Positions 50,455 to 63,179 of a stretch of 64,000 nucleotides of DNA are shown piece by piece; the first letter of the stretch is position 1; each line of letters starts with the position of its first letter. Made by a program: the position numbers and the translations under genes. Location of the stretch: contig CAJNDS010002251.1 in assembly GCA_905221605.1 (NCBI GenBank), positions 278,501 to 342,500 of the forward strand, in the 5' to 3' direction. The stretch comes from Symbiodinium natans. Taxonomy: Eukaryota; Sar; Dinophyceae; Suessiales; Symbiodiniaceae. Below the pieces are notes generated by a model. That model was not told the origin of the DNA and searched no databases. It saw only the letters and a list, made by a program, of their open reading frames with translations.

Positions 50455-51432
50455 CATCTTTTCCAAAACTATGGGGCTGGGGCCTCCAAAAGATGGTTTT
50501 TTTGGTTTTCTCGAGAAAAAGATGGTTTTGTTGGTTCGAAACCATCTTTTTCTCGAGAAAAAGATGGTTTTTGAGCAGCCGCTCTTCTAAAAACCATCTT
50601 TTTCTCGAGAAAAACATGGTTTTTCCAGGGTAAGATCTCTAAAAACCATCTTTTTCTCGAGAAAAAGATGGTTTTACCAGGACAAGACCTCCAAAAACCA
50701 TCTTTTTCTCGAGAAAATGATGGTTTTTCCAGGACAAGATCTCCAAAAACCATCTTTTTCTCGAGAAAAAGATGGTTTTTCGAAGAGCGGCTGCTCAAAA
50801 ACCATCTTTTTCTCGAGAAAAAGATGGTTTCGAACCAAAAAAACCATCTTTTTCTCGAGAAAACCAAAAAAACCATCTTTTGGAGGCCCCAGCCCCATAG
50901 TTTTGGAAAAGATGGTTTTTTTGGTTTTTTTGGTTTTTTTGGTTTTTTTGGTTTTCTCGAGAAAAAGATGGTTTTTTGGTTCGAAACCATCTTTTTCTCG
51001 AGAAAAAGATTGTTTTGAGCAACCATCCTTCGAAAAACCATCTTTTTCTCGAGAAAAAGATGGTTTTACCAGGAGAAGACCTCCAAAAACCATCTTTTTC
51101 TCGAGAAAAAGATTGTTTTACCAGGACAAGACCTCCGGAAACCATCTTTTTCTCGAGAAAAAGATGGTTTTTCCAGGGTAAGATCTCTAAAAACCATCTT
51201 TTTCTCGAGAAAAAGATGGTTTTTCGAAGAGCGGCTGCTCAAAAACCATCTTTTTCTCGAGAAAAAGATGGTTTCGAACCAAAAAAACCATCTTTTTCTC
51301 GAGAAAACCAAAAAACCATTTGGAGGCCCCAGCCCCATAGTTTTGGAAAAGATGGTTTTTTTGGTGTTTTTGGTTTTTTTGGTTTTTTTGGTTTTGTTTG
51401 GTTTTTTTGGTTTTCTCGAGAAAAAGATGGTT
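50455..51432. repeat. array of 32-bp perfect palindromes centred on CTCGAG
   Basis: The arm AAACCATCTTTTTCTC followed by its exact reverse complement recurs about 17 times, each centred on CTCGAG, with 20-30-bp spacers that include pairs in inverted order (GAGCGGCTGCTC, GGTTCGAA, CAAGACCTCC). At a larger scale a GGCTGGGGCCTCC segment at 50473 appears inverted at 50883 and again near 51322, so the whole block can fold back. Short frames on both strands are by-products. Confidence 0.95.
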
Positions 51433-52830
51433 AAGTTTTAGGGTTTAAGCCTCATGCACTACAGGGTTATAAGGTTCTCATCCTATAGGTATTGCCTTAA
51501 CCTTTAACCCTAAACCTTTAACTTTAAACCCTGCAGGGTTAACCCCGTGAGAAATTTAGAGATAGACCCCGAAAAGACCCTAAACCTTCTTACAGGGTGT
51601 AATGGTTTAAAAACCGATAGGACATGTATACCTTCAGCGCCTGTAGGGTTCAAGCCTTTGAACGTGCTAGACCCCTATAGGGTGCTAAGGTTCTGACCCT
51701 AAAGGGTTTAGGATTAAGGCTTAAATGCCCTCTAGGTTTAAATGCCTAAGTCTTAAACCCCAAACCTTTAAACCTTCATCCTATGGGGTTTGAAGGTCAA
51801 GGGTTTAGGCTTGATTGCCGAGGGCTTTAGGGTCCTGACCCTAGAGGGTTTAGGGTTAAGGAATAGATGCGTAAACCTTAAACCCTTAAGGTTTAAACTC
51901 TATGGGCTTAGGGGGCTTAGGTTTTTTTAAACCCTAAGCCTTTAAACCTTCACACTACAGAGTTTAGAGGTGTTAAGGGTGACAAATTGATTACATACTT
52001 AGCTTTAAATGCCTGAATCTTAAACCCCAAACCTTTAAACCTTAACCCTATAGGGTTTAAAGGTTAAGGGCTTAGTGTTAATCGCTGTCTTAGGTTTAAA
52101 TGTCTGAATCTTAAACCCTAAAACTTTAAACCTTCACCCTATAGGGTTTAAAGGTTAAGGGTTTAGGTTGAATCGTCAGCTTGGATTTAAATGTCTAAGT
52201 AAAGAATCCTAAACCTTTAAATCTCATCCCTATGGGGTTTAAGGTTAAGGGTTCAATATGAACTGCCGGCATAGGTCTAAATACCTAAACCTTAAACTTA
52301 AACCCTAAACCTTTAAATATCTTAACCCTATAGGGTTTAAAGGTTAGAGGCTTAGCGTAAATTGCCGGAATAGGTTTAAATGCCTAAATCTTAAGCCCGA
52401 AACCTTTAAACCTTAGCCCAACAGGGTTTAAAGGTTAAGGGTTTCAAATTAGTTGCAGGCTTAATTAGGTTTAAATGCCTACATCTTATATCCTAAACCT
52501 TTAAAAATCTTAACCCTATAGGGTTTAAAGGTTAAGGGCTTGGCTACAGGTTTAAATGGCTAAATATTAAACCCTAAGCCTCTAAACTTTAACCCTACAG
52601 GGTTTAAAGGTTAAGGGTTTTAAATTAGTTGCAGGCTTAGGTTTAAATGCCTACATCTTAAACCCTAAACCTGTAAAAATCTCAACCCGATAGAATTTAA
52701 AGGTTAAGGGCTTAGCTTTAATTACCGGCATAGGTTCAAATGCCTAAATCTTAAACCCTTAACCTTTAAACCTTAACCCTACAGGGTTTAAAGGTTAAGG
52801 TTCTTTTTTTGCAGGCTTAGGTTTAAATGC
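51432..52830. repeat. TTTAAACC palindromic tandem repeats
   Basis: Ten or more degenerate units of about 90-130 bp. Each contains AGGTTTAAATGCCTAAATC, TTAAACC, and the palindrome CTTTAAACC, TTAACCCTATAGGGTT, TAAAGGTTAAG with CTATAG or CTACAG at the centre. Related to telomeric CCCTAAA in base content but with a different, longer period. Confidence 0.85.
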
Positions 52831-53044
52831 CTAGATCTTAAATTATAAACAAAAGCCAACAGAAAGAAAAACCCTCCGTGCGTGTGTGAGAGGGTGAATT
52901 AAGGAATACAGTCAAAAATCCGGTCACCGGAAAATCACCAGACAGCATAGGTTTTATCGGTATTTGCGGTACTTTTGCAAAGATCAAGGCCCGCGGTGGG
53001 TCCATTGGGGGGGGTGACCATATATATATATATATATATATGTA

Positions 53045-53145
53045 GGGGCCTTCATAATTAGAGCAGGGTCTTTTTGGGTTGTTCTAGTATCACTACATAG
53101 GGGCCATAAGGGAATACTAGTAGTAATGACCCCTGTATTCGGGTG
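53045..53145. repeat. dispersed element, family ATAATTAGA..ATTCCGACCC
   Basis: GGGGCCTTCATAATTAGAGC, AGGGTCTTTTTGGGTTGTT, AGGGAATACTAGTAGTAATG and ACCCC; adjoins the right end of the fold-back element. Confidence 0.5.
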
Positions 53146-54180
53146 TAGGGTTTTGAGGTGTTGAGGGTGTTTAGGCATTAGAGGCTTTGGAGGCTTTAGT
53201 TGGACCACGGCACACACGGAGACCCTGCAACATCGACATGAACTTCAGAAGCTTCACCCAAGAGGCCCCAGTTTTCTTGCTAGGCTGAGGCGGCTAAGGG
53301 CTTAGGGTTGGGTTTAGAGTCGAGGGGTGTCGACATCCCCACCGTTCAGCACAAGACCTCGAGACCCCCTCGCCTCCAAACCTGCACAACCAGGCCAGGC
53401 CCATAAGCCTTAAGCCCTCAGCCCGAAACCTTGGGATGCACCCCCTTATATTTATACTAGCAGTCCTCAAAAGGGATTCCAGTACCCCCCCCCCCCTTAT
53501 TTTAATCCCAATTAAGGCCTGTTAGTAGAAGGGTGAACATCCCAACCCTCAGCTCTAAACCCCTAGACCCTAGCCCTAAACCCTAAACCCTAAATCCTAA
53601 ACCCTAAACCAAACCACCAAACCCTAAACCCTGAACGTGGCGAGCCGCAGGCTCGGGTGATAAGGTCTCATCCAGCTGCCTGAGGCTGGCTTGCGGCTTT
53701 GGGGGTTTGGGTTTAGGGTTTAGGGTTTAGGGTTTAGGGTTTAGGGTTTAGGCTTTAGGGCTTAGGGTTTGGGGCTTAGGGTTTAGGGTTTAGGGTTTAG
53801 GGTTTCGGGTTCGGGGTTTGGGGTTTAGGGTTTAAGGTTTAGGGTTTGGGGCTGAGGGCTTAGGAGTATAGGAGTTTGGGCTTGATGGCGCTGCATGTGC
53901 AAAACCCGTGCTGCGGCCACTGCGCACGTACTCTGCGCGCTTAAGAACCCCAAACAGCACAGCACAATTCCTAGACTATCCTTATATATTATAATATAAT
54001 CAGGAAGAAGATGTTTTTTTGGGGGAAGGGGTCTTAAGCAAGTAACAGCCTGAGATTTAGACACGACGGAAGCATGAAGAGGGTGTAGGCATGTTCGCTT
54101 CAAACTGTGGCCTTCTGATTTCTTTCCGTTCCACAAAAGGCTGTCTAGGGCTCCCTTGTAGGCCTTCCATCCCTGGAACT

Positions 54181-54306
54181 CTACAGGGTGGGGCCCCCTA
54201 GTTAGAAGTAGAGTTATAAGGGCCCTAAATTGGGTTATAAGGACCCTAAGTTAGGTTATAAGTCCCTTAACTACAGTTAGTATAGTAAGGGGGCCCCACC
54301 CTGTAG
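54181..54306. mobile_element. 126-bp inverted-repeat element, copy 2
   Basis: Inverted copy of 2293-2418 with two differences. A direct repeat of about 40 bp (GGGCTCCCTTGTAGGCC, TCCAT, CTGGAACTCTACA) flanks it on both sides (54149-54185 and 54307-54343). Confidence 0.8.
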
Positions 54307-54596
54307 GGCTCCCTTGTAGGCCCTCCATCTCTGGAACTCTACACCCCTAAACCCTAAACCCCTGAACTACGAAGCACAAACCGGGAACATTTTACATCCT
54401 TCATCCAAGTTCTTATGCCCTCGGCCCCCAAAACCGTTGTCAAGTGTTGGGATGCCAAAAGAGTTCTTAGTAGCGATTAATAGTATCCCCCCTACTATAC
54501 TCCCTCTTATAAGGAGCCGTTAGGAAAAGGTTGCTTGTACAGGAACCCCAAACCCTAAACCCTAAACCCTCAACCCTCAACCCTAAACCCTAAACC

Positions 54597-54692
54597 CCCA
54601 AGTCAAGCTGCTTGTAGAGGAACACGCCGGTCCCGAACTGCAGGCAGAAGGAGAGAAAAGCCCAGAACCACACGCGGATCCTCGTCGTCCTC
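54597..54692 (-). CDS. putative exon with transmembrane segment
   Basis: Minus strand: a pyrimidine-rich acceptor, GCTTTTTCAG, then RTTRIRVWFWAFLSFCLQ, then FGTGVFLYKQLDL. The hydrophobic stretch looks like a membrane span. The end runs into GGGGGTTTAGGG, where the telomeric GTTTAG may supply the donor. Family not recognised. Confidence 0.5.
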
Positions 54693-54893
54693 CTGAAAAA
54701 GCTATAGTCCAAACTCGATCCGCACATATATATATATATATAGATATAATAACATATGTATGTATTCGCATTCTTTCTTGTCAGGGTAATATTAGGTCCT
54801 ACTTTTCGGGGGGGAGGTGTTTAAGCAACTTGTAGATAACGCCATCCTGAGGATCCGCTGAACATGACGCCCGGCCTTATACACAACTGTGGG

Positions 54894-55065
54894 GTTTACG
54901 ATAATAAGGAGGGGTTTAGGGTTTAGGGTTTAGGGTTTAGGGTTTAGGGTTTAGGGTTTAGGGTTTAGGGTTACGACGATAAGGGACTGGACTTTTGATA
55001 TAGACCCCCAAATAGGAGGATCCCCTATAAGGATCCCGATAAGGCACCCCTCATATCTTAGGGCG
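54894..55065. repeat. dispersed element interrupted by a telomeric tract
   Basis: TTTACGATAATAAGG is followed by a TTTAGGG tract (about 54911-54972) and then TTACGACGATAAGGG, after which the element continues as in the copy at 49495. The short sequence TTACGA(C/T)(G/A)ATAAGG is therefore present on both sides of the tract, like an insertion with target duplication. Confidence 0.75.
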
Positions 55066-57529
55066 CCCTAACTGAGACAGATCCTGAGGTCAGCAGCAAT
55101 CTTCCGGCTTCTGGGTAGGAATGAGGGAGAGAGGGGCCCATATCCCCCTATGTATACCCTGAAAGGGAGTACATAGGGCCCTCATTCCCTCATTCCCTGC
55201 GAAGTACCAGCCAGACATCTTCCGGCTTCTGCTGGGCATGCAGAAGATGAAGCGTTGATACTTTTGCTACATCTACGACAGCTGTCCCGAAGTGGCAGAA
55301 CTTTGGTTCTGTGGATTGAACACCGGGACTCTTAGCCCATGCAACCCTAAACCCTAAACCCTAAACCCCAAAAGGATCCGATCCGTCCTCTTCCTCCACA
55401 GTGGTGTCACGATGGAAGCATCGAAGACGGACCCTTCTCAAAGCCGGGCTTGGGTTTCGGAGGCACGCGGGGTGCTGGTGCAAACAGACTAGGTGTAGTG
55501 TTAATAGGGTTTAGGGTTTAGGGTTTGGGGTTTAGGGTTTAGGAGTGCTGGGTAGAGCAGAATACATGATTCTCCTTGCAAAGCTTGTCGGGCTTGGGAC
55601 AAGGATGAGGCGCCCACTGGTTTCCTGAAACTCCTGAGCAGCCTGACGGCACAGCTGGGTTGGTTGGGCGTTCTCTATACTGACATTGGAACCCTAGCAA
55701 AGGTTGTGATTTTAGCTGTTTCTTCGGAAAAAACAGTAACCAAAAACGAAAAACATATCCCCAAGTTTCCCTAAGTTCTGGGGAAGGAGAGGGGCCTGAG
55801 CATTTGAGAGCCTGAGGCCTAGGCACCCTACAAGCCCCAAATGTCTCCAGAGCTTAACCGAGCGTGCGCATGCATTCAGGGGGATTGTTCTAAGTTCTAT
55901 GCTAGGGACCTCTTTTGCGGGCTCAAACCATTCAAGGCGGATGCATTCTGAAGAGGTAACCAGTGCAAAAGAAGAATATTCCCCATGCTACAGAATATGA
56001 ACAAGCTCCTTCACCTGCTCACCTAAGCTCCTGAATAGCTACTACTAGGTTGGGAATGCGAGGGGCCGCCCTAAATTAACACGACCCCCACCCCACCCCC
56101 CAAAACAACGACCTGGGCATTCACAAGGCCAAGCGCTACTAGAACAAACCCTAAACCCGAAACTCTCAATAGTTGGACTTTATGACTTCTTGGGTTTGCT
56201 TCCATATGGCCAGTTTTCGAAATCATGTCCCTTTGTGGGGCACCCTAAATAAAAGGGGGCCGCCTGAAAACAAGGAATAGGGCCACATGGTAGATGGAGT
56301 AATCGTCTCCTTACAGCAAGAGAAGCTAGACCCAAGAGTAACCCAGGAAAATAAAGGTACCCGTTGTGGCTTAAACAGGCTCATAAGGGACCCTATCCCT
56401 AAAGAAAGGGAAAAAGGGCCTACTCCGGGTCCTAGTAAGGGTTTAGCGTTCAACGTTGGCGAAGCAAAGGGGCCTTCTAGCTTCAGCTCGTCGCAGACAT
56501 CCTCAAAGATGTCCTTTACCTTAGAACAAACAGCTCCGCGGTTTTTGGTTCGAGGGGTTGAGGGTTTTGGGGTGTGAGAGGTTTGGGGCTTCAGGGCGTA
56601 AGCCCGAAGCCCAAAGCCTCACCCGCTCTAAGCCCCTAAGCCCTAAGCCCTGAACCCTAAACCCTAACCCCTAAACCCTAAAACCCGAAACCCTAAACCC
56701 TAACCCGGATAGAAGAGCAGTGCTGAACTTCTTCGGGCGACGCCGCTGTTGACGCTGTCGTCCTCAGATGCCTCCTCTTACAGCACGGCTTGGGCAGCTC
56801 TTCAGGGGTTTAGGGTTTAGGATTTAGGGGCCCAGAAAACCACATAAACTTATGGATCCTTCTGTTGGGGCATCAGGGCCCCTAGAAGGGGGATTCCGAA
56901 AAACCCTGTTGGTGTCTAGGGTGTCTAGGGTTTAGGGGCTTCTGTGCTTGGAGGCGCTGGTTGCACATGTCATTGGGTACATGGACACCCTGCAAACCTT
57001 AAGACCAGCGCGACATCCCACCAGCTCTAGGCTTTTGAAGTCCTTCTCAAGTTGAGAGGTTGAGGTGCCAGAAGGTTTGGAGTTTAAAGTTTATCTTTGG
57101 GACTTTAGGACTTAGAGAGTCATGATTTTGAGGTTTGAAGCTTGAGAGGTTCAAGCTTTCGGGATTCAGGGGCCTAGTTTAGGGGTTATGCTTTGCGGGC
57201 ACCGCAAAAGAATTCCAGAGCTCTGAGGACTAGGCCCTAGACCCTAAGCCCTAAACCCCAAACGCAAACCCTACACCCTAAATCCTAAATCCTAAACCCC
57301 AAGCCCTACACCCTGAACCCCCCAAACCTAAATTAGGAGTCAGGGTTTTGGGTGGTCGGTTGCGGCTTTGGGTTCGCCGCGCGTCCTATCCGGAAGCTGC
57401 CCACGTCAGTGAAAGCCCTGGGTATGAACTGGGCTCGAGATGCTAGCAGGGTGTCTGGCTGTATTTCGAGAGTTTAAGATTTATACGGCCGGCTGAACTA
57501 GAATGTCCCAAAACCCTAGAAGCCCCGCC

Positions 57530-57720
57530 CAATAAACCCTAAATCCTAGTAACCCTAAACTCTACTAATCCCAGAAACATAAGTAACCCTAGCAACCCTA
57601 AACCTACCAACCTTAAGCCCTAGTAACCCTGGTAACCCTACTAACCCTTGTAAACCTAGTACTCCTAGTAACCCTAGTAACCCTAGGAGCCCTAGTGAGC
57701 ATAGCAACCCTGAACCCCCA
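57530..57720. repeat. ACCCTAGTA minisatellite
   Basis: Units AACCCTAGT and variants (GGTAACCCT, ACTAACCCT, AGTACTCCT) repeated about 20 times; a 9-bp derivative of the telomeric motif. Confidence 0.8.
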
Positions 57721-60700
57721 AACCCAAGAAAACCACCTGCCTAAAAAAAACTACTCAAGCCGACCACATACTTAGTTCCCAGTTGTCCGTATTTTGAGGA
57801 AGGTTACCCTAAACCCTAAACTCTGAACCCTAAACCCTAAACCGCAAACCCTAAACCCTAAACCCCAAACCCTAAACTCCAAACCCTAAACCCCAAACCC
57901 TAAACCCTAAACCCCTGCCTGGCTTGAGTTCAGGTTGTTCTCGCAGTCGGAGGAGTCTAATGACAGTGAGGTCATGGGCGTCAGCCGCAGGGCTTAGGGA
58001 CTCGGAAGTGAGGGTTTAGGGTTTAGGGTTTAGGGTTTAGGGTTTAGGGTTTAGGTTTTCGGGTTTAGGGTTTAGGGTTTAGGGCTACATAGGGTTCAGG
58101 GTTGAGAGATTTGGAGTGTAGGGTTTTGGGGTTTAGGGCGGTGGGATTTAGGGTTTAGGGATTGGGGTTGAGGGTCGGGGGATTTATGGTTTTTTGTGGC
58201 CCTTTGGGTTCATCGATACTCATAAGGAGTGCCCTCCTCCAAGCAGGAGTTTCGGGTTGAGGGGTTTGTAGGCATGGCTTAGAGGCTGTGGAGTTGAGGG
58301 CTGAGGCAGTTTCGGGTTTAGGGTTTAGGGTTTAGGGTTTAGGGTTTAGGGCTTGGGGTTGGGGGCGGAGATATTCGCCCAGTACTTTGGAGCCTTGTTG
58401 AGTAAGGCAAGACTGCAGTTCGAGCCCGAACAGCCCGGATCGCGAACCCCCACCCCATGTATGGGGTTTTAGGGATAGGGATCGGTTAGGAGTTTGGGCT
58501 GAGGATGATGTCAGGGTTTGGAGTTTAGAGTTATGGCCAACCCCTAAATGCCCCCAGAAAAAAAATCTTCACCCGGCCCCCTGAGGCATCCGAGGACAGC
58601 GCAAGGGGTTGCATTTGTAGTTGGAGTACAGGGGGCTCCCCGACCCCCGCTAGTGGCAAGGGAGGGTTTAGGGATTGAGGATCGGGCTTAGGGTTTAGGA
58701 TTCACGGTTGCAAGGCAATGGATAGATAAGGGCACCAAGTTATGCGCCACAGCTTTGGTTCTAAGGCCCCGAATTTCCTTCCTTGTAGGTTCAAGAAGTT
58801 GGGCGTTTAGGGCTTGGGCATTCCGCCGTCGCGAGCTTGGGATTTCGAGCCTTGCGGCTGAGGAATTCAGCCCTCTAAGCCCTTAACCCTTCACCCCACA
58901 GAGCTACAGGGAGTTTGGGGCCTGGGGGAACTTCAAGTTGAGGATTTGACAGAGGTTTTGGGGACATCAGGGCGCACAGCTCTCTTCCAAAATTAGTTTC
59001 TGACGGAGACTCAGAGTTTTTGGGCCTTCTAGGGATGACTGACTATTTTGGGGTATGTAGAGACCTAGGCTGCCTAGGCTCAAAAAGGGTGCCCCTTTTT
59101 TGTTTTGGCTTAAAGGGGTTTATACGGGAACCTAAACCCCCCCCAAAAGGGAATAAGGGTACTACTGGGCATCCTAGAGACGGTAGACACGGGCAAAAGA
59201 AGAGGGGGCTTGGATGGCCAACCGTCCAAGGTGTGGTTTGCAGGGGGTGGGGCTTAGGGTTTAGAACTTCGTGTCTTTGGCCTTGGGTTTGGGGCTGAAA
59301 GGCCTTTGAGGATCGTCGCACCCAAACGTGACAAAACTGTAGGGTTTAGGGTTTTTAGGGCTTTAAACCCTAAACCCTAAACCCTAAAATCTAAACCCTA
59401 AACCCTAAACCCTAAACAGCTAGACTCGCTGTTTCGGGAGGCCTTAGAGCCGAGCTTCGATCCTGAAAAGATCCCAAAAACCCTAAACCCTAAACCCTAA
59501 ACCCTAAACCCTAAACCCTAAACCCTAAACCCTAAACCCTAAACCCTAAACCCTAAACCCTAAACCATCCCCAGAAGCCCTTCTGAAACGGCCCAACCAG
59601 CCATGGTTACGCCTCAAAGACCGACTTTGGGAAGCCGTGACACCCCCCCCCCCCCCCCCCCTGTCTGAATATCCTAAACCCTAAACCCTAAACCCTAAAC
59701 CCTAAACCCTAAACCCTAAACCCTAAACCCTAAACCCTAAACCCTAAACCCTAAACCCTAAACCGGTTTTGAACAACCACTTGCTTCAGAACCCCAAGAA
59801 ATAAATCAGAATAATCACTATATGGCCCGTTTAAAAGGAAGACTATTGCATTTTTTTGAAGGGGGTTCTTAAGCAAATAACAGTTAAGGGTCGGGGGTTG
59901 GACTTCGGGCTTCGGTTTGGGGGTTTAGGGTTTAGGCTGGGGGGTTTAGGGCTTGAGGGGTCCACGGTCCTTCCAGGCTTGCAGCGCTGCCTGCTCCACC
60001 TGGTACTGTGCTGAACCTTAAACCCTGCACCCTAGACCCTAGACCCTAAGCCCTAAGCCCTAAGCCCTAAGCCCTAAGCCCTAAACCCTAAACCCTAAAC
60101 CCTAAACCCTGAACCCTAAACCCTAAACCCTAAACCCTAAACCCTAAACCCTAAACCCTAAACCCTAAACCCTGAACCCTACAAGTCCGAAACCCTCTAC
60201 CCTGAACGGCATAAAGCCCTCAGCCGTAAACCGAACGGAGAATGTTGAAAAGGGCTCAAGAGATCTGGCTCGGAGTGATTCCATGAATTCGCATCCCTTT
60301 AGGGTTTAGGATTTAGGGTTTAAGGGTTAAGGGTTAAGGGTTAAGGGTTAAGGGTTTAGGGTTTAGGGTTTAGGGCTGCCTACTCTCCGGTTTAAGCAGA
60401 GTTTCGGTCTCATGGCGTAGAATAGATCCTTATCGCTCAGCCAAGGTGGCCCATACATTTGATCATCCTAAGGCTGCATCGAACCCTCCACCCCCCCCCC
60501 ACCCCCCCCTCACATATCTTTGATCATCCTAATTTAGGGTTTAGGGTTTAGGGTTTAGGGTTTAGGGTTTCCCCCCCCCTCCACAACAGGGGGGAGCGGT
60601 GCATCATTTCCTCCGTAGACAAGCTGCAAAACAAGAAACTTGTGGCTTTGCAAGGTCTAGAGTCTAGGTAGAGTTCAGACTAGCCCCCACACCCGAACTA

Positions 60701-63130
60701 GACATGTAATGTAATTGGGGCTCGAGGTATGGTTCAGGGCTGAAACATACCTTGCAGCTTTACAGCACGGCCCAAACATACACCTTTTTTAAACTCGTGC
60801 ACGAAATGAACAATTATTTTTATGGGTGTTTTGATCACTTCGTTCTCGCATTCACACGCACAGATTGCTATTATTATCATCCATGCGCGGACTTGCAATG
60901 ATAGTAGTAAGAACTGTGTGTGTTCATGTTTATTTTGTTCACTCATTTAGCAAACTCTTCTCACACACTAAAAGCCTTGTGAAATGTACGATTGCAAGTT
61001 TGCACGTCAATGTAGTGATACGGGTCCCTAATTCATAATTCAGCCCGGAAATGCTGTATGCAACAAAACTCATTCACTTGCTCACAGGCTACAACAACCC
61101 CAAGCCCTAGACTCTGTAAAGCCCTGTGCACCCTAAATTCTCGAGTCAATAAGATAGAGCGCCCCAATGGCCCTAAACCCCAAAAAACATCCCACAAGGG
61201 ATCCGGGAAGCAGAAGATGTGTTCTGGGCTTAGGGCTTAGTTAGGGCTTAGGGCTTAGGGCTAGGGTTTAGGGTTTAGGGCTAGGGTTTAGGGTTCAGGG
61301 CTCAGGGTTTAGGGTTTAGGGCTAGGGTTTAGGGCTTAGGGCTTAGGGTTTGAGGCGGTCAAGGCGCCTTCTGCTGCATCGACTTGCACTTGGGCATGGG
61401 TGCAGGCACCCCAACGGACCTCTGTCTGTCTCTTAGGGTTCAGGAGGGTTCGGGGGTTTAGGGTCTAGGGTTTAGGGCTTAGGGTTTAGGGTTTTGGGTT
61501 TTGGGCTTCGGGCTTAGGGGCTTGGGGTTTAGGGTTGTTTAGGGTTTAGGGGTTTAGAGATTTGGGGTTAGGAGGGTTGACCTGTGTCTGGCTCTTTTGG
61601 GGTCTTAAGGTTGAGGCTTTCTTTGGGGGCATAGGGTTTGGGTTTGGGGTTTAGGGTTCCAGGGGGTTTAGGAGGGCTAAGAGCTTAGGGTTTGGGGTTT
61701 GGGGGTTTCGGGTTTAGGGTTTTGGGGTTTAGGGTTTAGGGGCTTATGGTTTAGGGCTGTTTAGGGTTTAGGGGTTTAGGGGGTTTCGGGTTGCTTAGGG
61801 CTCCTTTTAGGGTTTGTTTGGTTTAGGGGTTCACGCCTTTAGGGTGTAGGGGTTTAGGGGTTGGGGAGTTAGGGGTTTAGGGATATAGGGGTTTCGGGGT
61901 AGGGCAGAAACGGTCAAGAGATGGATATATGTAAATGGCGGTCAGATCTTTCGGCTAAGAGTCTACAAGCTGCAATGTAAAGTGATCTCTATACTTGCAA
62001 TACTTGTTTGTTTCTAGAAGGGAACTACGTACACATCACCATATGCACACAAACACACACACACAATGTGTATAATATAGATATACACATATACATCTGT
62101 ATGGTCCTGGTTTCATGTATATGATACACATCGAGAGAGAGAGAGAGGAGAGACAGAGACCGACGAGTGGACCAAACAAGATGAGAACACATGCATAAAT
62201 ACGCAGAACAGTATACTCTTGCAAAAAGTGTGCGTACATGTGTATATATATATACACAAACACATGGCCCAAAAAGACCCCAGAACCAAGACATCTCTGG
62301 ATATGTGCAGCCATGTGACTCCTGATTCCCCAGAGCTTTCAGGGGATCCACCTGGCAATGCGGCTCACACTTGGAGGTCTAAGGTCCCCACCCCCTTCCG
62401 CCTGGTTGTAGGGTTTAGGGTTTAGGGTTTAGGGTTCAAGGTTTAGGGTTTTAGGGTAGGTTGGGGTTTAGGTAATTCAGGGTTGGGGTTCTAGGGTTGC
62501 TCAGGGTTTAGTAATCCACTGCGTATGTAGGGCTTCGGGCTTCGGGGATCATCTGAACACGAACACAGCCGGCAAGCGCCTGAACTTTCCTAAGCCCTAA
62601 GCCCTAGAACCCTAAACCATGTTGAGCGACAAAAAAGGCCGAAGCACTCAACACCCGAAGCCCTGAAGCTCTGCCCCTCCCAGCCCCGCCCCCCTCACCC
62701 CCGCTTGCCCGGTGTGGCCAACTCTGTATATTGGGATGCCTCTCTTAAAATTCCCCAAATGGGGGTTTCTGCCCTTCTTGGGGTTCCTATCAAAAAGAAT
62801 GGTTCCATAGTATTTCGGTGGTATATTTGGGGTATGCACCTATTTTGGGGAGATACGGCACCCAAATAGAAGAGCCAGAATTGTCGTGGGCACCGAAACT
62901 TTCTATACTCCCCTCGCAGCCAGAATCACAATAGTTGATATGCTCGCATGGGAAAAGCAGCTTTACATGAACAAAACACTGGTGCATATGATATATATAT
63001 ATATATACATATACAACAAAGTTCCGCAAGCAAGCGATAGCTTCAGAGAAATGCCCCTTGGTAGATCCTGAGCCCTAAACCCTAAACCCTAAACCCTAAA
63101 CCCTAAACCCTAAACCCTAAAAAGCTTGAC

Positions 63131-63179
63131 CCCAGGATGCGAATTCTTTTCGAAGCAATGCGCGCGCTTGCAGCCGTCA
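63131..63179 (-). CDS. putative 49-nt exon
   Basis: Minus strand: acceptor CTGCCTGTCTCCGCAG (excellent pyrimidine tract), then TGACGGCTGC..., ending CCTGG(G)/GTCAAG. Frames: DGCKRAHCFEKNSHPG, or LTAASARIASKRIRIL if joined to the exon at 63874-63968. The phase is undecided. Confidence 0.5.

Larger units (their letters stand above)
50256..53047. mobile_element. 2.8-kb fold-back element
   Basis: The left end reads (TA)n, TGCTCACCCCCCCCC, AATGGACCCACCGCGG (50262-50313). The right end is the inverse: CCGCGGTGGGTCCATT, a G run, GGTGACC and (TA)n (52991-53042). Between these terminal inverted repeats lie an array of perfect palindromes (50455-51432) and a block of TTTAAACC-type palindromic repeats (51432-52830). 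No transposase. The layout matches the element at 5790-8025. Confidence 0.7.

Noticed and set aside
50228-51434. Several overlapping frames of 90-190 codons on both strands
   Set aside because: Caused by the palindrome array; the same residues recur in opposite frames.
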